From Branchiostoma floridae (lineage: Eukaryota > Chordata > Leptocardii > Amphioxiformes > Branchiostomatidae): a DNA stretch of 64,000 nt. The stretch lies in NCBI RefSeq assembly GCF_000003815.2, contig NC_049986.1:13453805-13517804 (forward strand), in the 5' to 3' direction. The translations under genes were made by a program, and so were the position numbers. Under the pieces are notes generated by a model. The model had not been told where the DNA came from. It saw only the letters and a program-made list of their open reading frames with translations, and did no database searches. Below are positions 47,701 to 61,700 of the stretch, piece after piece (the stretch's first letter is position 1; the number at the start of each line of letters is the position of its first letter).

Positions 47701-50700
47701 TGTTTAGTTTGGAACAGTGAGAAACAGAGTCTTCTTCTTGCCAATTATTTTCACCCAGGGGAAATCATTGACAATCTTCTGTGGAAAGCCCAGTTTCCTT
47801 GACCTTGCTAGCCTTTCCTTAAGTTTTTGGCTCAGCCTTCACTTCTAAATCCTTTTTATTATTGTTATCTAACATACAGTGTTGTATGTACATGTACAAT
47901 CACGGGGGCAGCTAGTATGTGGATTCTGAGTTACTGAAAAATAACTTATCAAAATGATGTTAACGTTACAGTAAGTTACACATAACAAATAACTTTCTTA
48001 CTTATTACCCCAGAGATAGAACATTTAACCTAAGACTAGAGGGAGAGGGGTGTTTTGATAATATATAGAGACTCAGAGAGTTGTTGAATACATGTCAATC
48101 AATGGCAGTTAGGGGAAAGGTTCAGTAATCCTTAATTATCAGAAGCGATAAAAAGTGTGATTGTAAGTACAGTCTTGCAAGTACAGGCTTGCAATAGCGG
48201 CTATCTGTCAGAAATTAATGAATGTATACATCATTAGAATGATTTAAGTTGAAAAAGTTATAACTGGAAGATACAGGATGTTATTGTAGCTTTTAGAGTT
48301 GTGTTGTTTCAGGCATCCACCAAAACAATCCATCCACAACTAATGACGGCTCCCAAATAGCCATGTCACAAATCATTATGACAGTAAATGAGGAATAAAC
48401 TATTTTAGTTAGTTGGCTGCTGTTGATCCATTCTGCATTACCACTCAATACAAGAAGAAGCTTTTTCGCTCCATAGATCATACTATTGACTCGACTTGCA
48501 TTAAGTTTGTTATACATTGTTTGCCCCATCTTTTAATTAAGTTGATTGAATAGGATCATACAAATACAAAAGATTCTAAGACATTTTACCCTGATGGCCT
48601 CCCCTATTTAATTGACAGAATGATAGATATGACAATAGCAGTCATTTCAATAGGAAGAGAGGAAAATATATGAATCATTAGAAAATTGTGAACATGCAAC
48701 GCCCATCCCAGCACACTATTCTAGGAAGAGACAAATGCTCACAAATGCTTCCTGGACTACTTTGTCTCCTTAGAGACATTCTGTCCATGCAGTTTTTACC
48801 TTCTGACATTAAGCAATCACGATTACTAAGGAGACTTGAGGTGAGGGAGAGACAGAAGAATTCTTGTCTGTCCTATTTATTCAGCTGCAGCGCAGTTAGA
48901 GCATTCACTGTCTTTTCCCAGCCTGGCCAACAGTCAGGGCTAAATATTGACAGGGCCTTTTGTAACCCAAGAACATAAACAGGGGGAGAGAATTCAAGGC
49001 AATTCAAATTTGGAGACACAATACCAGTGATTGTCATGGGGGTTGGGGCACTCAATTGGATTGGCTAACATGTAGATTCCTTGCTCCTTAAATATAAAGA
49101 CTTGATTTGAAAATATAGTGATCCTGTGTATGTCCACAGCCGTAATGGAGTGATTAGCCTCCTGTCCAGCCAGTCTAGTCAGGGCTGGACTGTCTTTGAG
49201 ATGAGATGGAATTACAATTAAACAATCTATGAAATAAGAAATTACAATATTAGGGTGATAAGGAAGTTGACACACAAATGCAGAGCAGTCAGATAGAATA
49301 GTTCTTGGTAAAAACATTTGATCAAACGGTTTAAGAAAATTGGAAAATCTATCAGTATCACTAGATCTACCTAATTTCATTTCAATATAATGTTCTAAAT
49401 CCACATATATTGGCACATTTCTTCTCATGTTGATAAGATAATTTCTACCCTGTGATATAACTGTTACTGTTATATAAACGTTATATCTTAAACTGTATGC
49501 AAAGCGATATGATACCCCTCAATGAAATTTGTACAAGGTATTTGTGAGATGGATGAGGACAGAGACTGGCTTTGTCTTGCAAGTCTATGTGACTGACAAG
49601 GAAACCACAATGAAACACAACAGATTATCAATTGACATGGTTTACAGGTCATGGTTGGTATTTAGAAAAGCTATGGGTCAGAATTGTGCAACAGCTTATG
49701 TAGGCAGTCAAGGGACGTACTGTAAACATCCTATACAGACAAAGGGAATTAGGACTGTTGAGAAACAAAGAGAGTGTTGTTCGACCTTAAATGTACTTCT
49801 GTCCCTGTGTAAAGCATTAAGGCCAACTGCAGAGTCTCAAACATTCCTCCAGACTTGCTATTTCAATGAAATAGGTCTCTGGAATAAAGCAAAACCAGCT
49901 GATGGTAATGATTTAGGCTTTGCCTTTGCTGTTGGTCTTGGTGGAGGTCTAGAAAGGAGAGTTATTGGTTCCTCAGTTACTGAAGATTTTTACCATATGG
50001 ATTAAACAAGGCTGGTGGATGAGTTATGTATTGTGTTATGTATGCCAACAAGAAAGCTGATGAGAAAACAGTGCACAAAGCAGCCAATCATCATAACCAG
50101 TGCTTGGAATAGAGTTTTTAGACAGCATCCCCTGAAGTACATGGTATACACACATTCCTGCTTCAGGGACTGCAATTGTGCAAACAGGTCTGTTCCAACG
50201 TAAGAGAACCTTGCCCCAAATCCAAAAATTAAAAGTCATCAAAATCTGCTCAACAAACTAAGAAAGACACTCCTTGAAAAAACTGAGAGACAAACCAACC
50301 CAGACATCAAATTATACTTTTAAGAGAAAATTTGTCACTCAAACCTTTGATATATGCACTTGCAGAAAATGTTGATAACCTGTTGTTGCCATACCATGAG
50401 AGAAACATATTGGCAACTTGAACTTCAAGGTTGAATTGTCTCAGTCTGTATTAGGTATTAGGTATTTGGTTGGATTGTAGAGAACACACAGAAACTGATA
50501 GTGATAATCCAGGGGCAGTCTGCACAAACAGAGGAACATCTGGCTACTCATTCCATGGATCACCCTTCAGAATGGAATGATTGATAGATGAGGGGGGATT
50601 AGTGCTTTTGACAAGTTCAAAATTACTGTAAAATCAAGCCCACTGTGGTCACATACCATGGCCTCTTCATTCAGAATATTTCTTCTATTGGTTGACTTCA

Positions 50701-52676
50701 TTTCTTCTATTGGTAGACTTCAACCTCTCTTCACACACCTTGAAGAGTTTGTGATCTTGACAAGAAAAGACCCCAGTGGTACTAGAAATGAATATATCCC
50801 AATCCTGTTGGAGTGAAAGCTGACAAAGTGTGTACTCAGGTCCCAACCCAGACATTCTGGGATAGTTTAAGATGTCAATTGCAGCATTCTCACTATTCTT
50901 CCCTTCCAGACTGTGTGTTTGAAGTTGGGTAAAATTACACACATCCCTGACAATGGTGAGAACCCAGTTCAGGATGACTTGCAAACACAAGGTATAGATC
51001 TAAGACTAACATAACAGAAAATTCTTATTGTGACATCTCAAGTAGATACCTTTTTTCCTATGACATTTAAGGCCTCTCCCACCCTTCTTGAATACCATTG
51101 TTATGAAAGAGTGTAACCAGTAAATCCTTGCTGATGGAGGAGTAGTCAGTATATAGGGCGAGGCTAATGGTATTATAATATCATGTGCCAGTAGCTTGAC
51201 AAAAGTGAAAAAGGTAAGGGGAAAGTATTTTGCATTTTCGCAGTCATGTTACCTTTGTAGTTCTTGGTACTTTGATGGTGGGACATGTGGAGTGCTTGGG
51301 TCAACTGTGGTTGTGATTGTCACTCTATCCCCATTCCATGAAATCCTGGGCTATCTGGAGTGACCCCCTGGGTCAAGGCTAATGTAAACACAGCTACTTC
51401 TGTATCACTTCCAATGGCCAATAAGTGTCCTTCACTTGTGTGGCTGATGCTTCAGTTTGTGCTGCCTGTCTACATGTGACAGTTTTGATTTTGAAAAGTT
51501 TCATATCAATTTAGTTGATGATCAATAGTTGCATACTAATTAAGCCAAATGTATCATGCTGCAAGTAATAGTTAAGGTACCATGATATGCTTGATCATAC
51601 ATGTCAATTCTTGATTTTAGAACAAGTACCTAGTTTCAATAGTAAGAGTTTAGAATCTATGATGATAATGGTATTGAAAAAATATTTGGTGCTTACACAT
51701 TTCAGAAGATTGAAATCTTAATTTCACTTCCATATTACACTATCTGGTGGCACTGGAGTGCAATATTTTCTCTCAAATAAGCATTGGATTCATGACAACT
51801 TACATGTGCAGTAACGATAGTTGGCAATATGTACATTGTACATTGATCTATAAAAAAAATTAAAAATTAAAGGTTATTTAAGGTCCACCTCAGGAAGACT
51901 TATGGATGAATAACTGGACACAGTCAATTAACTTGCTTAGGGATTGGTGTCAGCATGTCTTATGAGCATGATAAAAGTTGATGGAGTGCTTGGGGCCAGC
52001 CCTACCAGAGATGAATATACCAGGGTCACTAGGGGTCAGCCTGAAGGTCACAGTTGCTGTACCCTTCTCAAAAGAAGTTAGTAGATTCTGACCACATGTT
52101 AAAAGCGAAACAAGGTCCTGTCTATTCAGGCCCAAGGATGCGTGACAAAGTCGTGGTTAGGGGCTCAGTGAGGGACATGAGGAGTAGGAGGAGGAAGAGA
52201 GGGATCTAGGGTAAGACATTTTGTCTGACTTCAGCCATGATAGTAGATTGTCCCCATCTGTTTCCGCTGACTGGACAGTTAACCTCTGCAGATGCACACA
52301 AAAGGTGCCATATATCACCACAATGTCACAGAATGAAAGCGGATCCCAAGTGGAATCCTACTTAAGATAGAAGAAGAAGAAGAAACTGTAAGACTATGTA
52401 TGACAAAGTAAACACTCATGACAAAGAAGAAGTTTGCCATGGTACAAACCACTTAGACCCTCTTCCGACATGCAAAACAAAATCGAATGCCCTTGCAAAA
52501 GCAGTTATAATTGCAACATTTATGAGTAGTTTTGTTGTTGGCTGTGTTCAAGGTCAGAAAATGTCCCTATAACCCAGAAGCACTGTTACTTGACTAATGG
52601 CTCACTGCCCACTGGCCTGTGTCAAGGTTACCCACATATTGACATCAAAGGTCAGGTTTTGAGAAAGAGTTTGGTG

Positions 52677-52713
<37 letters not shown>

Positions 52714-55700
52714 CATACATGTGTGCGTGTCTGTCTCTCTCTCCGTCTGTCTGTATACATGTACATGTATCATGTATCTGTTAGTTTCTGATTGTGAGTT
52801 CCAAGATGCCCAGTATCCACTTGACTTATGATCTGGTCTATAAAGACTTGTGGAAGATATTGATTAATCATGGATGTTAGAACATCAAAAAGCTATGTCC
52901 AAAAGTCGGATTCAATTTGGTCACCTTTGAAATTCAGGGTTCCTGTATTTCTACTCAGACAGGAGACTAGTGAGGAGATTTCATTGTTCAGTTAAGTTCA
53001 GTCAGGGCAAGGTCAAAGCATCAATGCATACGTCATGACTTTAATAGCTTCCAGGAATGGCAGTAAATAGGCAGATCCTCCCTCCAGCCTGGAACCTCTA
53101 AGCAGTTTACTTCAGTGGCTGAAATGTCACACAAGACATGTGGCGAAACCCCAGAGGGCTACAAAGTCTCTCAGCACCACAAGTGTAGTCACAGATGGGT
53201 GTAAACCGCAAGGAGCACAGATTTACCATTTTTTTTCACTGTCTATGTCAACCTCAGGGTCAAGGAATGCCTGGCTCTTCAGGTTCTCTTGAGAACTGTT
53301 ATAAATCACAGAACTGTGATTCCCATTCCAAGGAAGTCCAGCTTCTGTTGGGCAGTCCAGAAGGGCCTTTGGACTACTTGGAATATTGCTCTTACAGAAG
53401 GAAAGGACCAGCTGATAGAAAGTTTTTATTCGGACTTGCATACTACATTCTAAGCCAAGACTGTGATCTAACAATACAGCCAGGATGTAGTAGCATAGCT
53501 GTGTCAGTGTCCCTACTAGAGCTGTGTCCCTCATGCCAGGGAACCTTGGGACAATGTCTCCTCCACATTCACACATGAGATGATGAGAACCTGTCTCCCA
53601 CCTACCCATGGCCTAGCCTGGATGCCAGACAGTTTCCAGAGCCTATACAAGCCAACATGCCCCCAAGGAAGTTCTACAGCAGCCCCCCTGAGTTAGAGGC
53701 CCTGATCAACGATAGATATTATTAAGATCTAGATATATATTAAGATCAGGTATCCGGAGTCTGGTATCCAAGCTACCTATGGCCAGGCCTGTGATCTGCC
53801 AGTGCACATTGCTACAATATTGTATTTCACCATATGAATGTATTGCACATCAACTCTTTGTTCTGCCACTGACCTTGTGCATACATAAACATGGCTATGA
53901 CATGGAACATTGTTTTGCCAGGTATTAGTAAAGGTCCTTATTAGGCCCACAGGGCAATCAGTCCAGATTAATATGGACTCTGGAGTGATGGTATCAGAGG
54001 TTAACGTTATCTGCATTCTGGAATCAAGGTGTGGAAACGCATGAATAAGAATTGGAATAACTTATATCTAAACTTCCATGGTGAATCATTGATGGTGAAT
54101 GGTTTATATGATTTAACACTGCACTATACTTTAACAGTGTCTGGCTAGAGGGCGGACATACTGTCTGACCAAGGGCAGACTAGGTGACCCGCTACTGACC
54201 CCCTAGTGTTTATTTCTTTATCCTAACCTGGGTTGGTTTGAATTAAACAGTAATCACAGAAGCTTTGATAAAATTGGATTCAATATCAGGATGCCTGGAA
54301 CAAGATTGTACACCTTTTTCCCTGAAAGCAAAGAAAGCAAATTAAAGTAGGTCCTGATGTGTCAATATATAGTTGTCAGACCATCACTGTCCCTCATTCC
54401 AGGGCTTTTTTTAATCCCCTCCTGACTATCATGATTGAATACTTTGACCTTTGGCCTTTCCTGTATGGTTTGGTTTCAATTGGACTTGTGATGATTAGCA
54501 TTGTTTCTGCATTGTTGAAAATGGACTTTTCGCGGTGGTTTTAATTTCTCCGTAGCACCATGCACTGTAATCCCTTACTGTTATTGAAAAATGTTCGCGG
54601 TGGTTTTAAATTCGCGGTGAAGCGGCCGCCGCGAAAACCGCGAACATTAATCCACCGCGAACATTTCTGCATTTACAGTATATTGGTACAGTGCCTTCAC
54701 CAGATGGTCAAAGAAAAATCTATGCATCCCTACATGGATGAAATTTGAAGTTCATGAACTTCGAGTGAACTTAGGTTCAAGGATGATTCTTGAAAGACAA
54801 GACATAGTGAAACAGACCTTTTTAAGCTGCATTTATTGTCATTGTAGATTAAAGATATCTCATTCAAAGGAAAGGTCAGAGATAGGTCTGCAACTCTACA
54901 AGGTCAAGTCCTTATGAATGTCATACCATAGTAATTAGCTTATCTTTTGTCTGCTTCAGGAAAATTTGGTTTGGAATGAAGACATTACACATGTTCGTAT
55001 TGGTGTGCGATGTCTCTGCTAACTACTAAATCATATGTAGTGTAGCTGTCTTCAGATGCAAGTAATTATGTTGTTTTTTCCACATTAAAAGAAACACAGG
55101 ACATTATGCCTGTATGTTGAGATATATTTATACCATTGTAAATTGATCCACAAGACATTATCAAGTTATAAATAATACCTCCAACCAGATGGAAGATATA
55201 CAAAGGTCAGGAAATAACTCTTTATGTAACTACTTTGGGACTAGAGATTCAGTTTCACTTGTTGTCACTTATAGCACCAATGTCAACATTAGTCTGCCCC
55301 AGGAGAGCCGACCCACTGTGGGGGGAGGGGAGGTCAGGGTGAGGGTTAGTCCTGCTTTACTAAATCCTGGTTAATCCAAATGGTCTGCATTCCTCTACTG
55401 CTTTTTTTTTACAGCAAAACTCTTGGCCCTTGGTACTTCTAGGCCACAGTAAAGTTGCCGGGTATCATCCTGAGCCATGTTAATGTTCCAATAGACAGAT
55501 TTCTACATAAAGATTAGCCACTGGCGACTGTTGTGTTGTAGAGCATAATAGTATGAGCTACATAGAGATGACTACTTGGGTGTAATGAAGAGAAAAAAAG
55601 ATAGCATTTATTGCCACCTTTGAGGTTTTAATGTACCAGTATATGTATATAGCATAGGTAAAGAATAACGTCTATTTGTGATTGACACATGTAGGGTTAA

Positions 55701-58700
55701 ACTTAAAATTTGGCCCTTTCCTTGGCCAAACCTGTGTTTTGATATATGTCCAGGTCATGTGGTGATAAAGGCTCATGTACTTTTCTCCTTAGGTGGATTA
55801 TTGTGTCTAGTGCGTCAGTTGATTATTCACAGATTATTCACACTTATTTGAACCCTGGTAGATACATACTGAAGTTCTGGAATTATCTCTTGGAATGCTG
55901 TAGGGACCAAATATTTTCTCACTTAAAAGAATTACACCAGCCTGGTCTGAAGAGTTCATCCCTGTACTGTTGGGCAGCCAAGTCATCACTCATTTCAATT
56001 TTCAGGAATCACTGTTGCCAGTTAATGATAAATCATTGCTAGATCTAAACATACATCTTTAATTTTATTGGGGCCCATTGGATTCCTTTCCTAGCAATCT
56101 TCCTTGTCTTACAATATCTTGTGATGTCCTTTGTTTTTTCCGGCTGATAAGTCAGTCGTTTAACAGTTTCTTGAAGGAGCAAATATTCCTCATGCACAAT
56201 GATTTTTTACTGCAAAGGAAATAAGAGACTACAGTCAAACCTGTATTAGCGGCCACCTTTGCATAACGGCCACCTGCCCATAGTGGCCACTTTTTGTCGG
56301 TCCCTTGGATTCGTAATGATTAAGAAATAGGCTTAGCGGCCACCTGTCCAACGCGGCCACGGCCACACGATTTCCGGTCCCGCAGGTACAAAAACACTGC
56401 CGATTACGGCCACGCGGACCGCTGATCTATGTTTCGTCACGCGTTCGGCCATATACAGCTGCCGTATCGCCACCCTACGCCGGATTTAAAACCTCTTTGA
56501 TTTATTTTCAAAACAAAACTTCGTAAACTGGCGCTACCCATACCCGCCGACAAGCGAGGTCATATAAGGTCCCATACACAGAGGTAAATTGCGTTAAAGT
56601 TACGTTCTAATACACTATCGCTTAGGTTAATTTTTATCACAAAAACTTTCTAAATGAATTGTTACAAAGACAAACTTCAGACTATGGTGGATTTTATTCT
56701 TACATTTATTAAGAGATAAGTCTAAAATGACGAGACTTTTCTTGTGAGTACCACATTAGCATAATGGGCGAACCTGACGTGTGAACGCGGGAGGGAACAC
56801 ACGGACGGCGAAGTATCAAAGGATACAAGACGAAAGATCAAAGAAATATGACGATACCGGTCTCTTCAGACAATATCAACTGTAGAACATTTAAAACTTT
56901 TTATAGCTTTTGTTTTCTTAATACACATAGTGTAAAATCATTGCAGTACATGTACAGTACTGTATTATGTGAATAAAGATCAGTGGGTACTAAAACCATG
57001 TGTAACTTATTGCTTGTGGTCAATTAATTAGCATATTCTCTATAGTGGCCACCTCTCTATAGTGGCCAATTTTGACCAGTCCCTTGAGTGGCCGCTATAG
57101 ACAGGTTTGACTGTACTTTTTATCTTATTACCCATTGCCCAGTAGATGAAGAAAATATTTTTTTCATATGTTCCTTTTCCTTTTGCAAATTCCTTTCTTT
57201 CCACTGTACATGTATTTCATTCTCCCTAGTGCCAAGCACCCAGAGTTGGAATCTGGTCTTCTGTATCCGCCAGCACCTGTGGCTGATTATATGCTAGACA
57301 GAGAAGTATGTGTAAAATAGGAAGGGAAGGCGCCCCTATCCACAAAGGAAGTCAGGAAAGTGAAGATTACTGCTATGAAACTGTTCACAGGCTAATAAGA
57401 GTTTGGGACAAACATATGGGTAGTTCAAAGGGGGAAAGCTATCAAGCAGTATAAAATACTGTTTTGTTGCAGGTAAAGAACAAGTGGGAAGGCGACCTTA
57501 GAACTTATGTTCCGAGCATTTCAGTCAGTCCTCCCCCCATAGTCTTAGATTGTACCCCAAAACTTTGGACCTTTGACTGCTGTCACTTCTATCATGGAAA
57601 TGACTCACACAACTGTTTATTGTATCAAAGTTAGTGTCACAGGAGGGTAGGAGATTCTGTCTGAACCAAGTGTCAAGTTGAAGGGGTCATTCAGTGATAG
57701 ATTATGCCTGCACATGTAAAAATCAGAAGTCAGAATAGTCTCAGGGAATGTCAACATTCTGGCATAGTTTTGAGGAGGGGGTTCCATGCCTACCCATCAC
57801 ATGTAGGTTTGAAATATAATCAGGTCATCACACTCCTGGATAGGCTCCAATGTGAAGCAGATGGGTTTATGGGGGAGGATCAGGGACAATAATGCAGGAT
57901 GAACCAGTTCTGTTCCCACATCCTCCCAGTTCCTTGTTTGATAGAAACTATTGTCCAAGCAAGGGTTTCGATAAGGTTGCGGCCACTACTGGCCCCTAAC
58001 GGAAATCTCTGCTTAGAGAAGAGATACAACACCCTGAGCCCTTGCTTCTAGCGAGCATTTTGTCAGTTTATGTCCACTTTGGCAGTAGTTGTTCTTTTAT
58101 TTATTTGTTGACCCCAATAAAAAGTCAAAGCAAAGGAAATTGCCTGGAATCTAACGTTACATCTAAAGTTCCTTTTCATAACCAGTTGGGAAAGACAATC
58201 ATCTCTAACTAAAGGAATATGACACATTCAGCATCAAAAAGCTGTTCACTAATGTAATCTTTGATGAAGGAACAAGTTTTGCTGTCCACCTTAATTAAGT
58301 CTTATGCCACTATATGCCAGCCTCCTAATGAAGTCTTAAGAGTGTTTTTTATGACCTTTACATGTGATTGTAGGGAGATGACAAAAGCCAAAGGTTCTCC
58401 AGATCTGTTGTCAGTTTGGGTAATAGCCAAGGTAGACCCTGTATAGGTCAGGCCGTACCCAAGAGGACTGCTGGCAGCATCCCCATCTCTGTATCCAGGC
58501 TGATGGACATTGTCCAATTCTAACAGAAGCCCTGTACATCATGTACATGTAGGTCCAACAATTGTCCTGATGTTCTATGATGTATGAAGAACATGGTAGT
58601 TTGGCACTGCTCAATGTGTGAAGTCTAACCAGATGTGTCGTGGCCTTTGGACTCTGAGAAGTAGATCTATCATGATCCTATCCAACAAAAACACAGGTGG

Positions 58701-61700
58701 GAGGAGTGTGCTAGGGGTTTGTCTTAAACCTTCATTACCTTAAACCCTAAGGATGGTTTTGGGCTGGCCTTCCTGTGGTTATCTAGGACATCTTCCAAAA
58801 AGAAAGTTGGAATCTGTATTGAATGTCAGGATGGGTAAAGTAAGGTCATTTGATGTTGGGAGACACAAGGCAGTTCTTGACATGGGGGTGTGACAATGAT
58901 GTCATTACTACAGGTCTGAAGACGCTACTTGTTTCTTGAAGAAGATGACAGTTGGTTAAAGACAACAGAGATCATATTTAGTTCAATGCATTTCTGTTTC
59001 TTCTGAACTCGGGCGATGAGGCTATGCTACTTGTCCGAGTGTGGAAATGTCTTCTGTCTAATCATATCATTTTTCTTTTTTCACTCCTTTTCAAATAACC
59101 TGTCAGGTGTCACTCTGAGGATTGTGATATTTGATGACTTGCTTTGATGGGAACCTTCTGTACTTTTCCTTTAGGATTGTCCTACATGTATACCTGTAAG
59201 TTCTACTGCTGAGAATCTTTTCATATGCCAAAAACAGGCATAAGACAATCCAATCCAATTGAATGTATAGCCGGTATTAGACTTTCATGGTTAATTCACA
59301 GCCTAGAGACATCTAGTCCTACAGATGTAGGGATTATCTCCTTTCTCCAGATGCTACAGTGCGATGCTATGCTGAACATGTCATTAGGGTGTGATTTTAG
59401 TTGCCCCAAGCTGCCTGCAGCTTTCCTCCTGGTCCTGAGAATGATTGACATTCCCCTCACCTACCCAGGCTGGGAGATAGTGCAGATGGAGGTCAACTCA
59501 ACTGGAAAATTATCCAAGGCCTGGAATTTCTACATTTTAAGTACTGTATCATGAGGTTTTCTTGGTGTCTATGATCAAGGTTAAATTAGCCTTGATACCA
59601 GACCCCAGCCTAATCTCAAAAATATTGATCTCAAAAATACATGATTGCATGTACCTTGTGGGAGTCTGGTCAGACCAGATAGGCCTTTCTCTCGAATATT
59701 TTTTAGATCAGGCTAGGGTCTGGTATCCAGACCAAGGTGAGATAGGCAGGCTGTCCTTCTATTTGTCACCTTTGGGTTACTTCAGCTGTGTTGATAAAAG
59801 AAAATGAAAATAAAAGGTTAGTAGGCCATCACAGTGGGGTGCCTATAGTCAGTTGGCAGTCAGCAATATCAAGGACATGCTCCATTCTGTTATATCAGGT
59901 CTTGGTAATAGATAAACAAAATAAGACTAAGAGCTCATTATTTCTTCTCTCATAGATGAAGATATGATGATCAATCAGTCTTTGTTATATTGTTTTTGCT
60001 CATACCAGGAAATGCACTAGACTTGTTTTAAGTCTTCACTTCAATTGTACTAACTGATTGATCATTAAATCACTTTCAGACTATTAAGTACATATGTTTG
60101 CTTATCTGACTCCCTGTCCCAACTCTATCCCTTTTCCCTCCACAATGCATCTATCCTTGTATCTAATATAGATAATTGACTTCTTGGCTCATCCCCTGTG
60201 TTTAGACTCCAGCGCTATGCAGGGCTATTTATGTTCTCTCTCCATTTGTGGCAGACAGGGAGTTGGGTTTCCTGTGTCACCTGGGTTATCAGGTCCATCT
60301 TCATTCACCACAACAACCACAGGCTGCCTGCCCCACCTCCAGTCTGGCTTCCCTTGTGTGGTGCTTACCTCTATCCTCTGTCCATTATTGAACAGTTTTT
60401 GAACATAGATATTATGTAACCATGTTGTCAAGTTATATTCCTTCTCGACTCTATTCTGAAGTTGCCTTCTTCAGGCCTTGCACGCAATATATTTTCTTAA
60501 CCATCTTAGGCTGATCTCCCAGCTTTCCAAGCGACCTCCAATGTCTGCTAGCGGAAAACTAGATGACCCTTCTGAAGAATACCTGTGGAGAAAGATATTT
60601 TCCTAAAGTGAAAGTTGACCTGTTGTACCATGGTTACAGAGAATCAGTAGGGAAAAGTAGGTTTGTTAAAGATTGGTTATGTCTGGTGAGTGTTCTCTCC
60701 TGTGGTTTGGAATAGTGTTCAGTATGTCCATGTCAAAGGCAGACACATGCTTTTCATTTGCTTGAGATTTCTGCCCTGTCTGGAGGCCCTTGCAGGTCAG
60801 AATTCCAGCTCCTCTAGGAGGTGGCCTGCCTTTTGGGTAGAGAAATCCCAAATGATGTCTCATTCCTTACACACTTGGGTTGAACAGCTCCTAGTCAGTG
60901 TTATAAATGAAACATACTGTAAAACAATGCCACTTCTTATGGGAGTGATGCCCACATGTATATGGTCAAAAAGGAAACAAATAGTGTAGACAGAATGTCA
61001 TCTACTGAGCCTAACCATTGCCATGTGGAAACTATTTACATGCCCACTGGCTGGTTTCTTCCAGGCAGTCTGCAGTCACAAAATGAAAATGGGATTTGAT
61101 GCTTTTCCCATCCCAAGAGGAGATGGGCTGTATATATCAATGTGCTGGCAGCAAGACTGAAAAGTCTTATTACCTTGAATTAGATGTGAGGAAAGGCAGG
61201 ATTCTGTCTGTTTCACGATTCTTCAGGATGCTCTATTTGTTTTGTACTATAATAAAGTTACACTGTACATCAATCCTTTCATTTCATGCCTCACCACAGG
61301 GCAATAACTCCCAGTAGAGGCAGGGTAGTCATTAGGAAAGGTTAGCTCTCTGCCCTTCTGTGAAGAGGTCAATGACATCTGATTGTAGAAAGTAAGAGTA
61401 TGGGACAGGGACAGACAGACAGATGGTTTATAATGTGGTTTGACTGTGGCTATCCCAACTATGTGGTACATCTGGTGGGGAGGGGACCTGCAAACAGATG
61501 CTGGGACAGGGGTACATTCTCCGGCCTTGCTTTAACCAGACTCCCAAATCCATGTTTGCATTCCTTCGTCAGATATTGACTTTCTTATCAAATTAAGAAC
61601 TCTCTGAGCTCCTATATCAAATATTGAGTTTCTTGTCTTCTTTTTGAATGTTTATTGCCCGGTTTTGAACAAGAGGAGACAAAGATAATCCGACTTCAGA

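Noticed and set aside
48994-50005. Open frames of 144 (minus) and 158 (plus) codons
   Set aside because: No recognised family, no signal or motif pattern, and no splice context. They lie in the collagen intron and overlap AT-rich sequence.
57957-58050. AGCAAGGG...CCCTTGCT inverted ends
   Set aside because: Only 8-9 bases pair and no direct repeats flank them, which is not enough to call an element.
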